64,000 nucleotides of DNA from Pneumocystis sp. 'macacae'. Lineage: Eukaryota > Ascomycota > Pneumocystomycetes > Pneumocystales > Pneumocystaceae. Below the pieces are notes generated by a model that was not told the DNA's origin, searched no databases, and saw nothing but the letters and a program-made list of their open reading frames with translations. Position numbers and translations under genes: made by a program. The stretch is from positions 124,001 to 188,000 of the forward strand of contig CM030720.1 in the NCBI GenBank assembly GCA_018127085.1, written 5' to 3'. The stretch's first letter is position 1. The number at the start of each line of letters is the position of its first letter. Shown piece by piece: positions 1-11,995 of this stretch.

Positions 1-3000
1 ACAAAATACTTATTAGACTCTTGTTTCATATTAAGAATTAAATTATCTATTTTATTATCATGCAAAACAGATACTGTTTTGTTTGCTTGTTTAAAAATAG
101 AGTTTTGCAGAAATCGATCCTAAATATTTTAATACATTGATAATTTTTTATATAAAAACCAACATTAGACTCAGTCTTAAGTTTCCTTAGAGAAATTATC
201 ATACTTATGAACCATTTCTACAACCATAAGTAAATATTTTAGATAAATTTTAGACAAACCAAAGTATGATAAAGTATTCCAAGAGACTCAAGAACCTGTT
301 TATCCCATTGAATATCATTGTATTTTAATGTTGTTTTGTTTTTTAACAAAAATTCTTTTTCAGTTTCCTTAAAAAATTAAATAATTATTATTAATATAAA
401 TATCTTTACCATAATGGAAAATTCATCTAAAGAAATAGATCCATTTAAAAAAGTTTTTAATAATTTTCTTAATTCTTCATCATCTGACCAAATTTGGCTT
501 GTTTTTTTTACATTTTTTATAATAGTTTTGTTTCTATTACTATCACCAATATGATTGGTTTGAGAAATTAGTTCTCTGTACTTTAATTTAGATTTGTTAA
601 GATATTTTCTCAAAATATCAAATAAAATATCACTATAGTCTTCATTATTATAACTAATAGAATTGAGCATTTTAAATAAATTTGTAATTAATATCAACAA
701 AGATACTGTATTCTAGATAATTGTCATTTGAAATAAATATAATAAATAAATAATACTTTTAATAAAGGACGTGTTGAATAAGTAGGCCAATTTTCATCGA
801 TTTGAAGCACGTCAAAATTTAATATATTTTGAGCAGCAATTTCTTGTATAATATCTTTTAGTTGAGGAAGAAAAGAATTTAATAAAAAGTCATTCAAAAA
901 CGATGTAAGAGTTGAACTTAAAGAAGATCTAAAAAAATAAAAAAAAAATATTTCAAGAATAAGACTTACTCATGAAATAGTATATCTTTAGATTTTTGAA
1001 AAAACGCCCAAGTGGGTTTAAATAAAGTTTCAATATTAAATACAGAAGGTTTAATTAACAAGCGATGACCCGTAAACGATGTTTCTTCTTTTAAGTTATG
1101 TGAAATTAAATGCGTTTTGTTTTTAACATTTCCTTCCCGTAACATAAGATATACAACAGATGAATTTAAAATATTTGTTAAGTCACTAAGAGCAACATTA
1201 AGATCTTTAGAGTCTTCACTGATATTATATATGTTAAAGATCTAATATAAGATTAATTTAATTGAAAAACAATTAGCTTGTACTTTGATTTTTTTTGCAT
1301 CTTTTTTTTCATTAAACATATTGTTAAAAGAAATAAAATTAGAATACATGGATACCGTTTGATTAGATTCATCTACAATATAATCGCGAAGCAATGATTG
1401 AATCTTGAAATGTTAAACAAATAATTAAATAAAACAATAAACTAACTTCCAATTGGATTGGTTTCCATATTTCCAAAAGATTAAACGATATTGATTTAAA
1501 CAGTTTTCCATTAGTTTTTTGAGAATCTTCATTATTCAAATCTAAAATATAAGTATAAATAATATGATATCCTTGAAGTACAGCAGCTAATTTAGAATAT
1601 AGTGTCCAAAGAAAATCTTTTAAAATCTCGGACCTCATATTATCTTTTAAAAATTGAACATCAAGAATATCCAATGATTTTTTCTTAGAAAATCTATCTT
1701 GAAATAAATTAAAATTTCTTTGTTCAACTTCATTTATTGTTTTATCAATTAATTGATAAATCTCTACAGGCAATCTTTGAATAATAATATCTATTGAATT
1801 AGGTAATGAATTTAGCAAATACAATGCTCTAATAAGCATTTTCATGTATTCATAAGAATCAATTTCGGGATTGTAGATATTATTCTTAAGATATTAGAAT
1901 ATATATAAGATTTATAATAAATATACCTTTTTAAATTCTGGTAATGAATTATTGCTATTTAATTTGTGTGAATAAGTAGAATTTGCATGATCCCCAATTG
2001 TAGTATCAATATGGCTAATAATGTTTGGTTCCATTTCTAATTGAAATGCTTTATTTTTTTTTAAAGCAATAGGAATAGGCACTACGAAAAGTAAAAAAAC
2101 TGTTTTATAATAGAAATATCATACATTCTTTCTGTCCTAAAGTATAAGGCACCCAATATGTATCACAATATGGAGATTTTAAGTATAAATGATTGTGAAG
2201 TTCTTCAAGAATAATATGCATTAATGACTATTTACTTATCAGAAATATTCAACTAAAAATTTTCATAACATTTTTGTGACCACTGATATAACGTTTAATG
2301 TCTATTAACGCATTGATTTTAGACATTTCATATCTTTCCGTAATCTCTTGAGCTTCTTTGAGAAGAATAATTGCAGTTAAGAATTTTTTTTCTGAAATAT
2401 GTTTTTCTAAAATTTCTGGGATCTTCCGTAAATCGTCGCTTATTAATGTATTAATTTTTTGCAAAGATATCAGAGTTATATACATAGCTTTTAAAATTCT
2501 CAATATTTCTTTAAGATGCAAGCTACGTTGATGTATTGATCTCAAATCACTTTTCTTGTATATAAGTCTTTTTTGGGATTCTAAAATCGTTTTTTCTATT
2601 TCTTGTGCTTTTTCTTGAGATTCAGTTATATTTTCCATAATGATTCCAAACGTTGCAATTGAACGACTAAATTCTTCATAGTTCTCTTTTATATATTAAA
2701 AATATTGCATATAAAGATTTTCTGAATGTACCATTTACTATTAATTTTAGTGATTTCTCCAAATCTTGATACGTTGCTTTAAATGCATTATAATCTTTTC
2801 CAAGTGAACTTTTATCTAAAAGCTCAAGTGCCACTACAAGCGGATTACACTAATCAACTGATCAGCATTATTATTTCTAAATTTTTCCTCTTTTTCATAT
2901 ATAACCTCGTCTTTTGTCATGTAATTCCAGTTTTTTTTAATATGTTGCAAAACGTCTGTTTTTACTTAATATTCATTACGGAAATAGAAAAAATAGTACT

Positions 3001-3175
3001 CACTTTCATACTTATCTATTGCATCTTCATGCGTTTTTGATACATCTATATTCTTAGGATCTGTCTTTTTTTTCTGAACTTTCTTTGAATTTTTTGTTTT
3101 CCAATCTTCCGTTTTTTCCTGAACATCTAATAATGCGTTTTCGAAAATACTTACATAATCTTTATAAAAACTCAT
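1..3175 (-). CDS. SEC8: Exocyst complex subunit Sec8 (EXOC4), C-terminus cut by window edge
   Basis: Sec8 is a core subunit of the exocyst, which tethers secretory vesicles to sites of polarised growth. The model starts at the ATG at 3175. After a short charged first exon it gives 'DECNPLVVALELLDKSSLG' (about 2750-2890), then a helical block with HLKEILRIL and IPEILEKHISEKKFL (2249-2638), then EELHNHLYLKSPYCDTYW (about 2150-2220). The last is a strong Sec8 hallmark. Helical rod exons follow down to 377 and continue in short exons to position 1, so the C-terminus lies outside the window. Introns are about 40-50 nt with GTAAGT/GTGAGT-type donors. The gene is divergent from PTH1, with only about 150 bp between the two starts. 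Exon borders in 1-1300 are approximate. Family identity rests on the motif order and is fairly certain. Confidence 0.85.
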
Positions 3176-3322
3176 CTTAAAGTAAAGTTTATGTAATCTA
3201 TGTTTAAAATTCTGCTTTTTATGTCATTTTTTATAAAAACTCTTAAATTTTATTTTTGAAAAAAAAAGATTATCGAGCAATATTTTATATTTTAACATTT
3301 TTTTGTAGTTTCTAGATAATTT

Positions 3323-4065
3323 ATGACTATCTATGAAATGTCAAATTGCATGTTCACAGCGCTTTTTAGTATTTTTATATAGTTTTTTATTGTTTTTTTT
3401 TAATGATATATTTAGATTTGCAGTATTGGCAATCCTGGTACAAAGTATCGCTTTACAAGACATAGTCTTGGTCATTATATATTGGAACAAATTCGTAGTC
3501 ATTTTGGATTTTCTGTGTTTAGAAATGATCTTTCTGATCTTGGAATGTATGCTGAAAATGAAAATTTACCTTTTTTGTTGTTTCAATCAAACGTTTTTAT
3601 GAATGAATCGGGAAAAGCTGTGCAGAAAGCATGGAATAAATTTTGTCTAGATACGATTATTCAAAAGGGAAAAAGGCCTGTATTAGTAATTCTACACGAT
3701 GATATTGAAGAAGAATTCGGCACAGTCAAAATACGAGAACGAGGAAAGGGAAGGTATGATTTTGTGGCGATATTTTAATATGTTAAAGATCGATAGGGGT
3801 CATAAAGGTGTACAGTCGTGTATTAAGTCGCTACTTACGGAAGTGGGTTACTTTTTCATAGATATTTATGTATTTGACACAACTTTAGTCATTTGTTCGA
3901 TTTTCAATTGGTTTAGGTAGACCTCTTACCCGAGAATCCAAAAATGTGATTAAATTTGTACTTCAGAAACTATCTCCTCAAGAATTGGATTATATAAATG
4001 AGATAACTGTTCCAAAGGTTGTTAGGGAAATTGAAAAGTTAAAAAATCGAGTTAAAACTGAGTAA
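3323..4065 (+). CDS. PTH1: Peptidyl-tRNA hydrolase, Pth1 type (probably mitochondrial)
   Basis: This enzyme releases tRNA from peptidyl-tRNAs that fall off the ribosome; eukaryotic Pth1-type enzymes are usually mitochondrial. Four exons are predicted with introns at 3382-3423, 3754-3796 and 3843-3888, giving about 203 residues, the normal family size. Motifs in order are IGNPGTKY with TRHS (substrate pocket and catalytic His), FMNESGKAV, VILHDDIEEEFGTVKIRE (catalytic Asp region), GRGHKGVQS and IGLGRPL. The family normally has GHNG where this protein has GHKG: the Asn that lines the active site (Asn114 in E. coli numbering) is Lys here. The N-terminus is short and hydrophobic (MFTALFSIFIY), so a targeting sequence is plausible but not clear. 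The last exon ends in a basic helix, KLKNRVKTE. Confidence 0.88.
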
Positions 4066-4277
4066 AAAGTTTTTAGATGTTTGAGTATTTATTTTTTAGT
4101 ACTATATTTTAATAAGATTTTTCGTTATTATAAAATAATATATAGGTATTTCTGCTAATAATAAAAGGTCTTTTTATGTAAAATTTGGATAATTTTGAAT
4201 ATTTAATTGCATATTTAATATAAAAATAGTATTTATAAAAAGTAGTATATCTTCATTTTAAATCATAGTTAGCAATA

Positions 4278-7200
4278 TTAAATATTCCAAAAAGATGCTT
4301 CTTTTGAATTAATGTCAATAAAGCTTCTATCTATATTTCGTATCATATTACTACCACAAAATATACATTCTGCAGATATTATATCATCCAATTCTTTAGA
4401 CAATCGTTCATACTGTTCAGGTTGTTTTTCAGAAAGATCGTCATTAAGTTTAGATATTGTAGACTGTAAATCCTGAACCCGTCGATATTTCCAAAAAGTA
4501 GTATCTTTTGAAATTTTTAAAAGCAAACAATCTTTATGAAAACAATGCTGACATGGAAAAACATAAAATTGATCATTTAATAATACATTTTTACAAATGT
4601 TACATTTTTCTTCTATATTTAAAATCGTAAACCATTTATTATGATCTTCTATATTACGACGAATGTTATCTGCAGATATTGTTAATTCTTCCATCTTTTT
4701 AAGTAAAGAATCTATATTAGATGTATATTCTTTTAAAACAGAACATATCTCTTCCTATAATAAATATTAATTTGTATAAAAAACATTTTAATTGTAACTT
4801 TAAAGTTATCTATTTTTACAGAATCTGGATATAATGGAATTAAATCTTCGATATTAAGCGACCCATTTTTTATTAAAAAATCTAAAGAACTAAATTTATT
4901 AATATTATATTATTAAAATCCTAAAATATTATAACCTTCTGGTGTCATCACTAGACTGACTAATTATTTTTTTTGCAATTTTAATCCACAATCTTTTCTT
5001 CAAAATACTATTTTCAATTTTATCTGCAGAGGTAGAAGCTAAATTTATATTATTATATTTTAAAGCCAAATCTACTGCTTCTTCAAAAAAACCCATTTTA
5101 GAATATAAATAAACAGAACTTAAAATTCTTTTATATTGAATACAAGTACGTAATGCAAAGTCTATATTATAATAATCTTTGCTTTTTTGCCACTCAAGAT
5201 ATTGTAAAAGCGAAGTTTCGTCTTGATTTTCACTACTAGCAAGTAAAGACAATAATGTGTTATGAATGATAGGCTCTGTTATAGATATTTGATCAATAAC
5301 AAAAAAGAGATAACGAATTGTTTGGTTCTTTAGAATATTAATGAGTTTTAGGAAATAAAACGTAATATACTTGTTCTATTAAAAGTTTATATTGCTGATT
5401 GTAATCAATAATAGCAGGAATAAGTTTTAGTGGATTAATATCTGAATGTAGCATCCAAATATCCACTGTTGCTTTTGGTTTTTGCAAAATCAATACAGAT
5501 GCATATTTATAAATTAACTCTAGGTCGGTTTGTTTATTAAGAGCATCAAGTGCTGCATCATAATTCTGATTTCGTACCCAATATTGCAAAATATACGGAT
5601 AATCATTAATACTCTCAGCGTATATTAACAGTTCATTTTTTCGACCATGACTATTGATAAGATGATAAGATGCTTCACGATTTAAATTAGACTATTCTTG
5701 TAAGATACAGTTTTATACATTTAAAATCCTACTTTATATTTATTTAGAAATTCTTTAAATTCATTCTGAATTTCTTTAATTTCTGTAGAAATAGTGTCAG
5801 AAACATTAAAAAAAGAGTTTTGTATTTGGATATCATCCAATGTATTCATTTTAGTTATATATAAAAAAAGTAACCAAGTTGACAATATTGTTTTTTGTAT
5901 AAGAGCCTATCAAATTACATTGTTGATAATGACAAAATATTTTTTCTTACTCCTTTCTTTATTAAAGAAAGTTTTTCGAGTAAATATATCCTTAGTGCAT
6001 CATGATCTTTCATATCTATGAATTTCAAGGCAATTTCTTCAATTGGCAATGTTGTTTTTGCTAATACTTTTGCCGCTTCATGGATTTTAGTCTGTTTAAT
6101 TAAATCTATGCCATATTCTCTATAAATAGTATCGTAATGAGAATTTTTCTAACAATTATATAAGATTCTTTAAAGAAAAATAAAAATTATACTTTTGCAA
6201 ATTTAAGAGCCTTTAAATAATCGTTATTTTCAAGAAAGGATTTCCAAATATCTGTGTTTTCATTAGAAACAACAATTTCATAAACAAAATCTTTTGAATA
6301 AATCCAATATGTACTTTTATATGTATCTGTGACTAAACCTAGTATTTTTTCGTTTGATTTCTAAGCCATATAAGATATGAGTATATATGTTTTATAGATT
6401 TACTTACCAAGTGTATTTTTTCTGTAAAAACAATTTGATTGTTCAGTCGATTAATTATATAAACTTCATTTTCTTGCACGATGATAATATGATAATGTGT
6501 AAAACAAAAAAAGAATGGAGATTCTGCAAACTCTTGTTTAATTGTATTTCTATAATATTAATACGCTTCAAATTTCATTTCCAATTTTCTTACACAAGCA
6601 AATGTGTTAACGTAAAATTGATTTTTCCTAATGGATCAACATCAAAAGCTTTCAAAGATCCATAAAAGATATCTTTTCCTGACATCCATGTAACATATTG
6701 ATCATCTATTTCTTCATAATATTCCATCTCAATCGGTGATACTGAAAATTGAGAATTTGTCATTTCGAACATCTGAGATCCTTTATGTCCAGAAATAAAA
6801 ATTCCGCAATTTATCCCCTCTTCTCTTTGTCCTCCCAGTGTTATTCGACCCATAAAATACTCTATTTTTTTTTTTGTGACTATAACAATATATCGATAAT
6901 GTATATCTTGAGAAATATTTTCCATATAAATCCCAATAATATCTGAATTATCTTGAACTTTGTAAACTTGTTTGATATATTTTTCTTCTCCCATTTCTAT
7001 GCATGTTTCAAAAATATTTCCTTCTTTACATCCTAATAGAATATCCTTTGTATTCGTTTCTGTAGTATGTACATTCCACCCAATACACATTATATTAAGT
7101 CCTTTAAGTTTCTGAAGGACCTTTCCTCGTGTAGTACGTGTATCAAAGTATATATATTCATTTGCTCCTGTTTCTACAATTAAATGCTGTCCTCTTGGAG

Positions 7201-7459
7201 AAAGATAAATTCGCTCAATTTTTGAACTCTTTTGTCGTCGTGGAACTTCTAAATCATGAATCTCACTTGGATGCATTAAATCCATTCGTAAAAGTTTTCC
7301 TGTATGCAATACAAGAATAAGTATATTATTTTTAATATCCATTACTGAAACAGATATCTCATATGAAAATGAGACCTTTTCTAACTTAAATATAGGCGAT
7401 AGTGTATCAGAAACAATATCAAGAGGAGCCTCAGAAAGATCAGAAGAGACGCAGTGCAT
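4278..7459 (-). CDS. VPS18: Vps18/Pep3, RING-containing core subunit of HOPS and CORVET tethers
   Basis: Vps18 is shared by the CORVET (endosome) and HOPS (vacuole) tethering complexes. The long first exon (7459-6590) encodes a beta-propeller-like N-terminal region with the Pep3/Vps18 pattern GKLLRMDL and YLSPRGQHLIVETGANEY. Later exons form the alpha-solenoid: VRNQNYDAALDALNKQTDLE, LQKPKATVDIWM, and a clathrin-repeat-like stretch with SKMGFFEEAVDLALKY. The C-terminus carries the RING: CNICKNVLLNDQFYVFPCQH, then CFHKDC, and a distal CIFCG pair. The distal pair is separated from the rest by a charged coiled insert, as in other fungal Vps18 proteins. Total length is about 950 residues after removal of several short introns, matching the family. 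The N-terminal start is the first ATG of the long exon; a short upstream exon cannot be excluded. Confidence 0.85.
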
Positions 7460-7787
7460 ATGTTCAGATGGACGTATATAATTTGAAAAAAAGATAGAAA
7501 TAGATTACCAATAAATTCCTTTGAAAAATTTCTTTGTTTGTATGTTTGTGTTTAAGTGTTAGCAAATATTAATCCTACAAAACTTTTTTTCGTGATAACT
7601 TATTGTGAGGCGTCGAGTTGGTGAATGACGATATAAAAAAAGTCTTTATAAAAGAGTAGACAAATATACATATATATTGAAATATATATGTTTTATTTTA
7701 AAGAAATAAAGCGAAAGAATATGATTGTTTCTTTTTGAGGTTTTCGTTGTGTTGAAATATAACGCATTTTTCGTTTTTACGTAATCT
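7460..7787. other. Divergent intergenic region VPS18 / STE11
   Basis: This holds the two 5' flanks of divergently transcribed genes. It is A+T-rich with an ATATATAT run near 7668-7690. I see no further coding potential, RNA gene or repeat. Confidence 0.6.
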
Positions 7788-10545
7788 ATGAATTATCTGG
7801 ATGAAGTTAAATTATGGAGTGAAGAAAAAGTTGGCGAATGGCTTAAATTGAATGATTTTGGATTTTATACGTCTATTTTTCATAGTAAATGCTTCTTTGT
7901 TATTTTTTTGTTAATGATGTTTCAGATAATAATATTAATGGAGATATTCTATTAGATTGTGATGCTACATTGCTTAAGGAGTTGGGAATTCATAAACTTA
8001 GTGACAGGATTCGTCTTTTGGTGTGTATTAAAAAGCTACGAAATAAATGTATTGCATCTGCAAGAAAAGCTAGAGTATTTTAGAAATAAACAAAGATACT
8101 ATTTGTTAATGTTTATATAGTTGGGCATTTTTGTGCCTTCTGTGAAATCATCTGACATTACAATAGCTCAACAAAGTCCTACAGATCCCTTAATTTCTCA
8201 TAAACCGTATGATTTATTAAAAACATCTTCAAATTTGCATTTAGATTGTCATTACTCTGATACGTATAGTATAAATTCATTAAATAATTGTTTATCAGGT
8301 ATTTCTAATGTGTCATCTACGTCACAGAGCCCTAGTAAAGATTCATATATTGATATAGTAAAAAATTCTGAAAAGTCATTTGTACCAGAACTAACTTTTA
8401 TGAATGTCGATTGTGTCAAGGTATATAATTAGTATTTTAGAATCTATTTTTATATGTGACTAATTTTAAAAGAGTTGTCCTAAACTTGTTGGTGATAAAA
8501 AACAGATTCAAATAATGAATATTGATCATTATAAAACAGATCAGGATTTATCTAAAGCACTTAAAAAGTTTAATACATTTAAAGAGTCTTCTGAATTGAA
8601 TGTTTATAGTACACCGAATAGTAAATCATGTTGCTTTTATGAGTTTCATGTATAGTTTGAATATTAATTATTAATAGGTGAATGTATTTCTAATGATACA
8701 CTTTTATCTATTCCTTGTCAACGTTTAAAATTAGAGCAAGAAGAATTCATATTGAAAAGCGTACCTTCTTTGTTGTCATCGGATTCATTTACGGCTTCTC
8801 AGATAGCTGCTGAAGAACATGATTCTGTCTGCGGTACTAGTATAATAGCAAAAACGACTGGCAATTTAAGAAAATTGGAGACATTTTTTGGGGAAAAAAT
8901 TGAACCAACCTTTTCACCACCTAATGTTAGTCCTTTATTTTCTCCATCTCATAAAGATAAATTTTTGGGTACAAAACATATAAGGAATTTTTTTGGTCAA
9001 CGTCCTCCTAGCGAGCATATTAGTTCAAATTTAACTGAATATTTCCCTGGTCATGAGAAAAAAGTACTTGAGCAAACAGTCAGAAATTCTATTAGAAGAT
9101 CTACTCAGTCGACTATTAAAAAATCAAATCGTAGTGTATCGAGTTCTTTACCGTCTAGTACCTCATCTATGCCTACAATTAGGGAAACACGGGCTCGGTT
9201 TGGTGGACAGAAATTATCTGAGAGTGGTCGTAGGTTTTCTTTGTCATATTTTGTTTCTACCCAATTTTCTGCATTACTTGAAACTGCTCCTTTAAAAGAA
9301 AATATTACTCGACCTTTACCGTCCCCATCAAAATCTGATCCAGGTTGTAGTACCAGTATTACTATGTCAGACTTTGGTACTGAAAAAAGTGTTTCAGAGA
9401 TTAAATTAGGTTCTAAAGAATTAGATGATAAAGATTCATTTGTTGGAACTTTAAAATCTAGATCATATGCATTGAATAGATGCTTAACTCTTTCAGATCC
9501 ATGTAATACAAGCGTGGGGGTTATTAGAAATAGTTTAGATGATGACATTTTTAAAAATAATGATATTAAAGATTTCGATATTGAAAAAGAAATTGAGAAT
9601 AACAATAGTGGTCCTACAAGATGGATTAAAGGCGCCTTAATTGGAAGTGGCTCTTTTGGAAGTGTGTTTCTAGGGATGAATGCATTGAGTGGTGAATTAA
9701 TGGCAGTTAAGCAAGTGGAAATACCATCTTATGATATTCAAGGGTGTAAGAGAAAAATAGCTATGTTAGATGCTTTGCAAAGAGAAATATCACTACTTAA
9801 AGAGTTGCATCATGAAAATATAGTTCAATATCTTGGTATTGTTAAAACATAAAATTTATGTCATTTTGATTTTTTTAGGTTCAAGCATGGATGAAACGCA
9901 TTTAACATTTTTTCTTGAATATGTTCCTGGAGGATCTGTAACAGCATTGTTGAATAATTATGGAGCTTTTGAAGAACCCCTAATTAGGAATTTTGTTCGA
10001 CAAATTCTCAAAGGCTTGAATTATTTACATAATAAAAAAATTATTCATAGGGATATTAAAGGTGCTAACATTTTGGTTGACAATAAAGGAGTTATTAAAA
10101 TATCAGATTTCGGTATATCTAAGAAAGTTGAAGCAAATCTTTTATCTATATCAAAAAATCATCGTCCATCACTTCAAGGATCTGTCTATTGGATGGCTCC
10201 CGAAGTTGTAAAACAAACATTATATACTAGAAAAGCCGATATATGGTCTCTTGGATGTTTAGTAGTTGAAATGTTTACAGGAGAACATCCTTTTCCGAAA
10301 ATGAATCAATTACAAGCTATATTTAAGGTAAGTTTTAAGATTATATAATGTTAGATTTACTGGATTCTAAGATTGGACAATATGCTTCCCCAGAAATCCC
10401 AGAATATTGTAGTATAGAAGCCAGACAGTTTTTGGAAAAAACATTTGAACCAGATTATCATGCACGACCTACAGCTGCTGACCTACTTAAATGTAGTTTC
10501 CTTGGACCCATAGTTCCTAGTTCTCAACCTTGTATGAAAAAATAA
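7788..10545 (+). CDS. STE11: MAP kinase kinase kinase Ste11/Byr2 (SAM domain plus kinase)
   Basis: This is the MAPKKK of the pheromone/mating and stress MAPK pathway (Ste11 in budding yeast, Byr2 in fission yeast). The start at 7788 gives an N-terminal SAM domain: [20 protein letters not shown], then, after a short intron, [17 protein letters not shown] and RIRLL. A long Ser/Thr-rich linker follows. The kinase domain begins near 9620 with the glycine loop [12 protein letters not shown], then MAVKQVEIP (catalytic Lys), [30 protein letters not shown] and [12 protein letters not shown]. An intron at about 9844-9878 interrupts the N-lobe and one near 10330 interrupts the C-lobe. The protein is about 850 residues, in the range for fungal Ste11. 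The catalytic residues Lys, HRD, DFG and APE are all intact. Confidence 0.92.
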
Positions 10546-10704
10546 TCTTTTTACAAATTATTTTTCAAATATATTTATATATTATTATCATAATTACATC
10601 TTGTAACTGTATTATACTTTTATTATAAACTATGAATACGTATATTGTTTAGGTGCATTGTATTTTATATAATATAGTTTTTACAATGTTAGGTTGTTTA
10701 AGTT

Positions 10705-11729
10705 TTACGTTTTGAAAGGGATACCAAATCCAGAAAGAAGTAATCTGCATTCTTGATCGCTCTTGGCTGTTGTATTAAAATGGACGTGAAATCCTGTTAT
10801 ATTTGGGAACATATCATAATCCGCTATTTTTCAGTTAGAAATAGTTTTAAAGGAATAATTATAAACCTTGTATTTCTGGAAATAAAGAGAGTGCATCTGA
10901 TGGAAATCCAAGACAGATATTACCAGTAGAGTCACCTGAGCTAGTTTTGAATCCAGATATCATATCTCTCATTCTTGGAATAACAAGTTCTATCAAAACA
11001 GTAAGAAATCTATACATTTCAGCCCCTTTAAGAGTAACTTTTGTTGCAATGGGCATTCCTTTTTTATTTTAATATCATATATTATGTATAATATTATTCT
11101 ACCTGATCTTAATTTCCATGGTGCAACCCCTGTTTTAGCATTGATAATTTCAGGTCTTAGTCCTGTTATACATTGCAATGCCATAACCATTGATAAAAGA
11201 GCTGTTTTGTTGTTAATGGCATCCTTAATCATAGAATGAACAATTGCTGCTTCTAAAATTGGAATATTTCTATGCGTTCTTGGTTCTTGTATTGGTTGTA
11301 TGGGCTTGTTGCCTTTTAATGGACGATTAGGTCTATTTTTATGATATGGAGATGAATTGTCCCAATAACGAATAATATTCTGTTTTTTTGGTTCTTTATT
11401 TATTTCGTGTGTATAAGTAAGAGTAAGAATATCTTGGCATAGTGTTGTACGATAATGATCTACTCTTTTGTTAATATATAAGTATTTAGAATTTTAGTAA
11501 ATGATTGTTTAAAAAACAATTTATCACAAAAATAAACCTATAAAGAAGACATACCTAGAAGCCTATTCTGACATGTTTGTTGTGGATAGAATAGGGGTGA
11601 TAAAGGTGATGAAGAAGGGTATATATAAGATTTTCCCAATAATTGTTTGGTTGAAATATTTGCTTTTATTTTTCTTGGATAAAAATTGTATAAATCAAGT
11701 TTTAACGTTTTTTTTGTTGTTTTATTCAT
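10705..11729 (-). CDS. MRPL7: Mitochondrial large-subunit ribosomal protein uL5m (MRPL7)
   Basis: This is a structural protein of the mitochondrial 60S-type subunit, equivalent to bacterial L5. The first exon (start 11729) is basic, as expected of a mitochondrial presequence. After an intron of about 90 nt the protein continues with RVDHYRTTLCQDILTLTY and then the L5 core: NIPILEAAIVHSMIKDAINN, ALQCITGLRPEIINAKTG, MPIATKVTLKGAEMYRFL, RMRDMISGFK and the C-terminal FPNITGFHVHFNTTA, ending GFGIPFKT. The last strand and helix match the uL5 C-terminal signature. At least three short introns are needed. The gene converges on STE11, with about 160 bp between stop codons. Confidence 0.87.
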
Positions 11730-11995
11730 TTAAATATCTAAAAATTTATGAAATAATTTTTCAAACCATGTAATTTACTTTTTTTAAAAATTTTAATACA
11801 TGAAGATGTGATATTTTAGATATAAGTGCAATCAACGTTTGACGTTTATAATTTTTTGAATATAAAAATTACTAGAAATTAGTTGTAGAAAATATGCAAG
11901 TAAATGCGTTTTTATCTTCTAAACGAGGGATTTTATCAAGAAAAGCTATTTTGTAAATTGTCATTTTCTAATAAAAATAGCTTAAAAATATTATA

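Noticed and set aside
9105..9605. 166-codon minus-strand frame within STE11
   Set aside because: It is antisense to the Ser-rich linker of STE11 and has no motif.
11894..11956. Upstream ATG frame as first exon of the USP gene
   Set aside because: Splicing it to the next exon through the available GTAAAT...TAG signals leads to an immediate stop; the ATG at 11996 reads cleanly into the conserved part.
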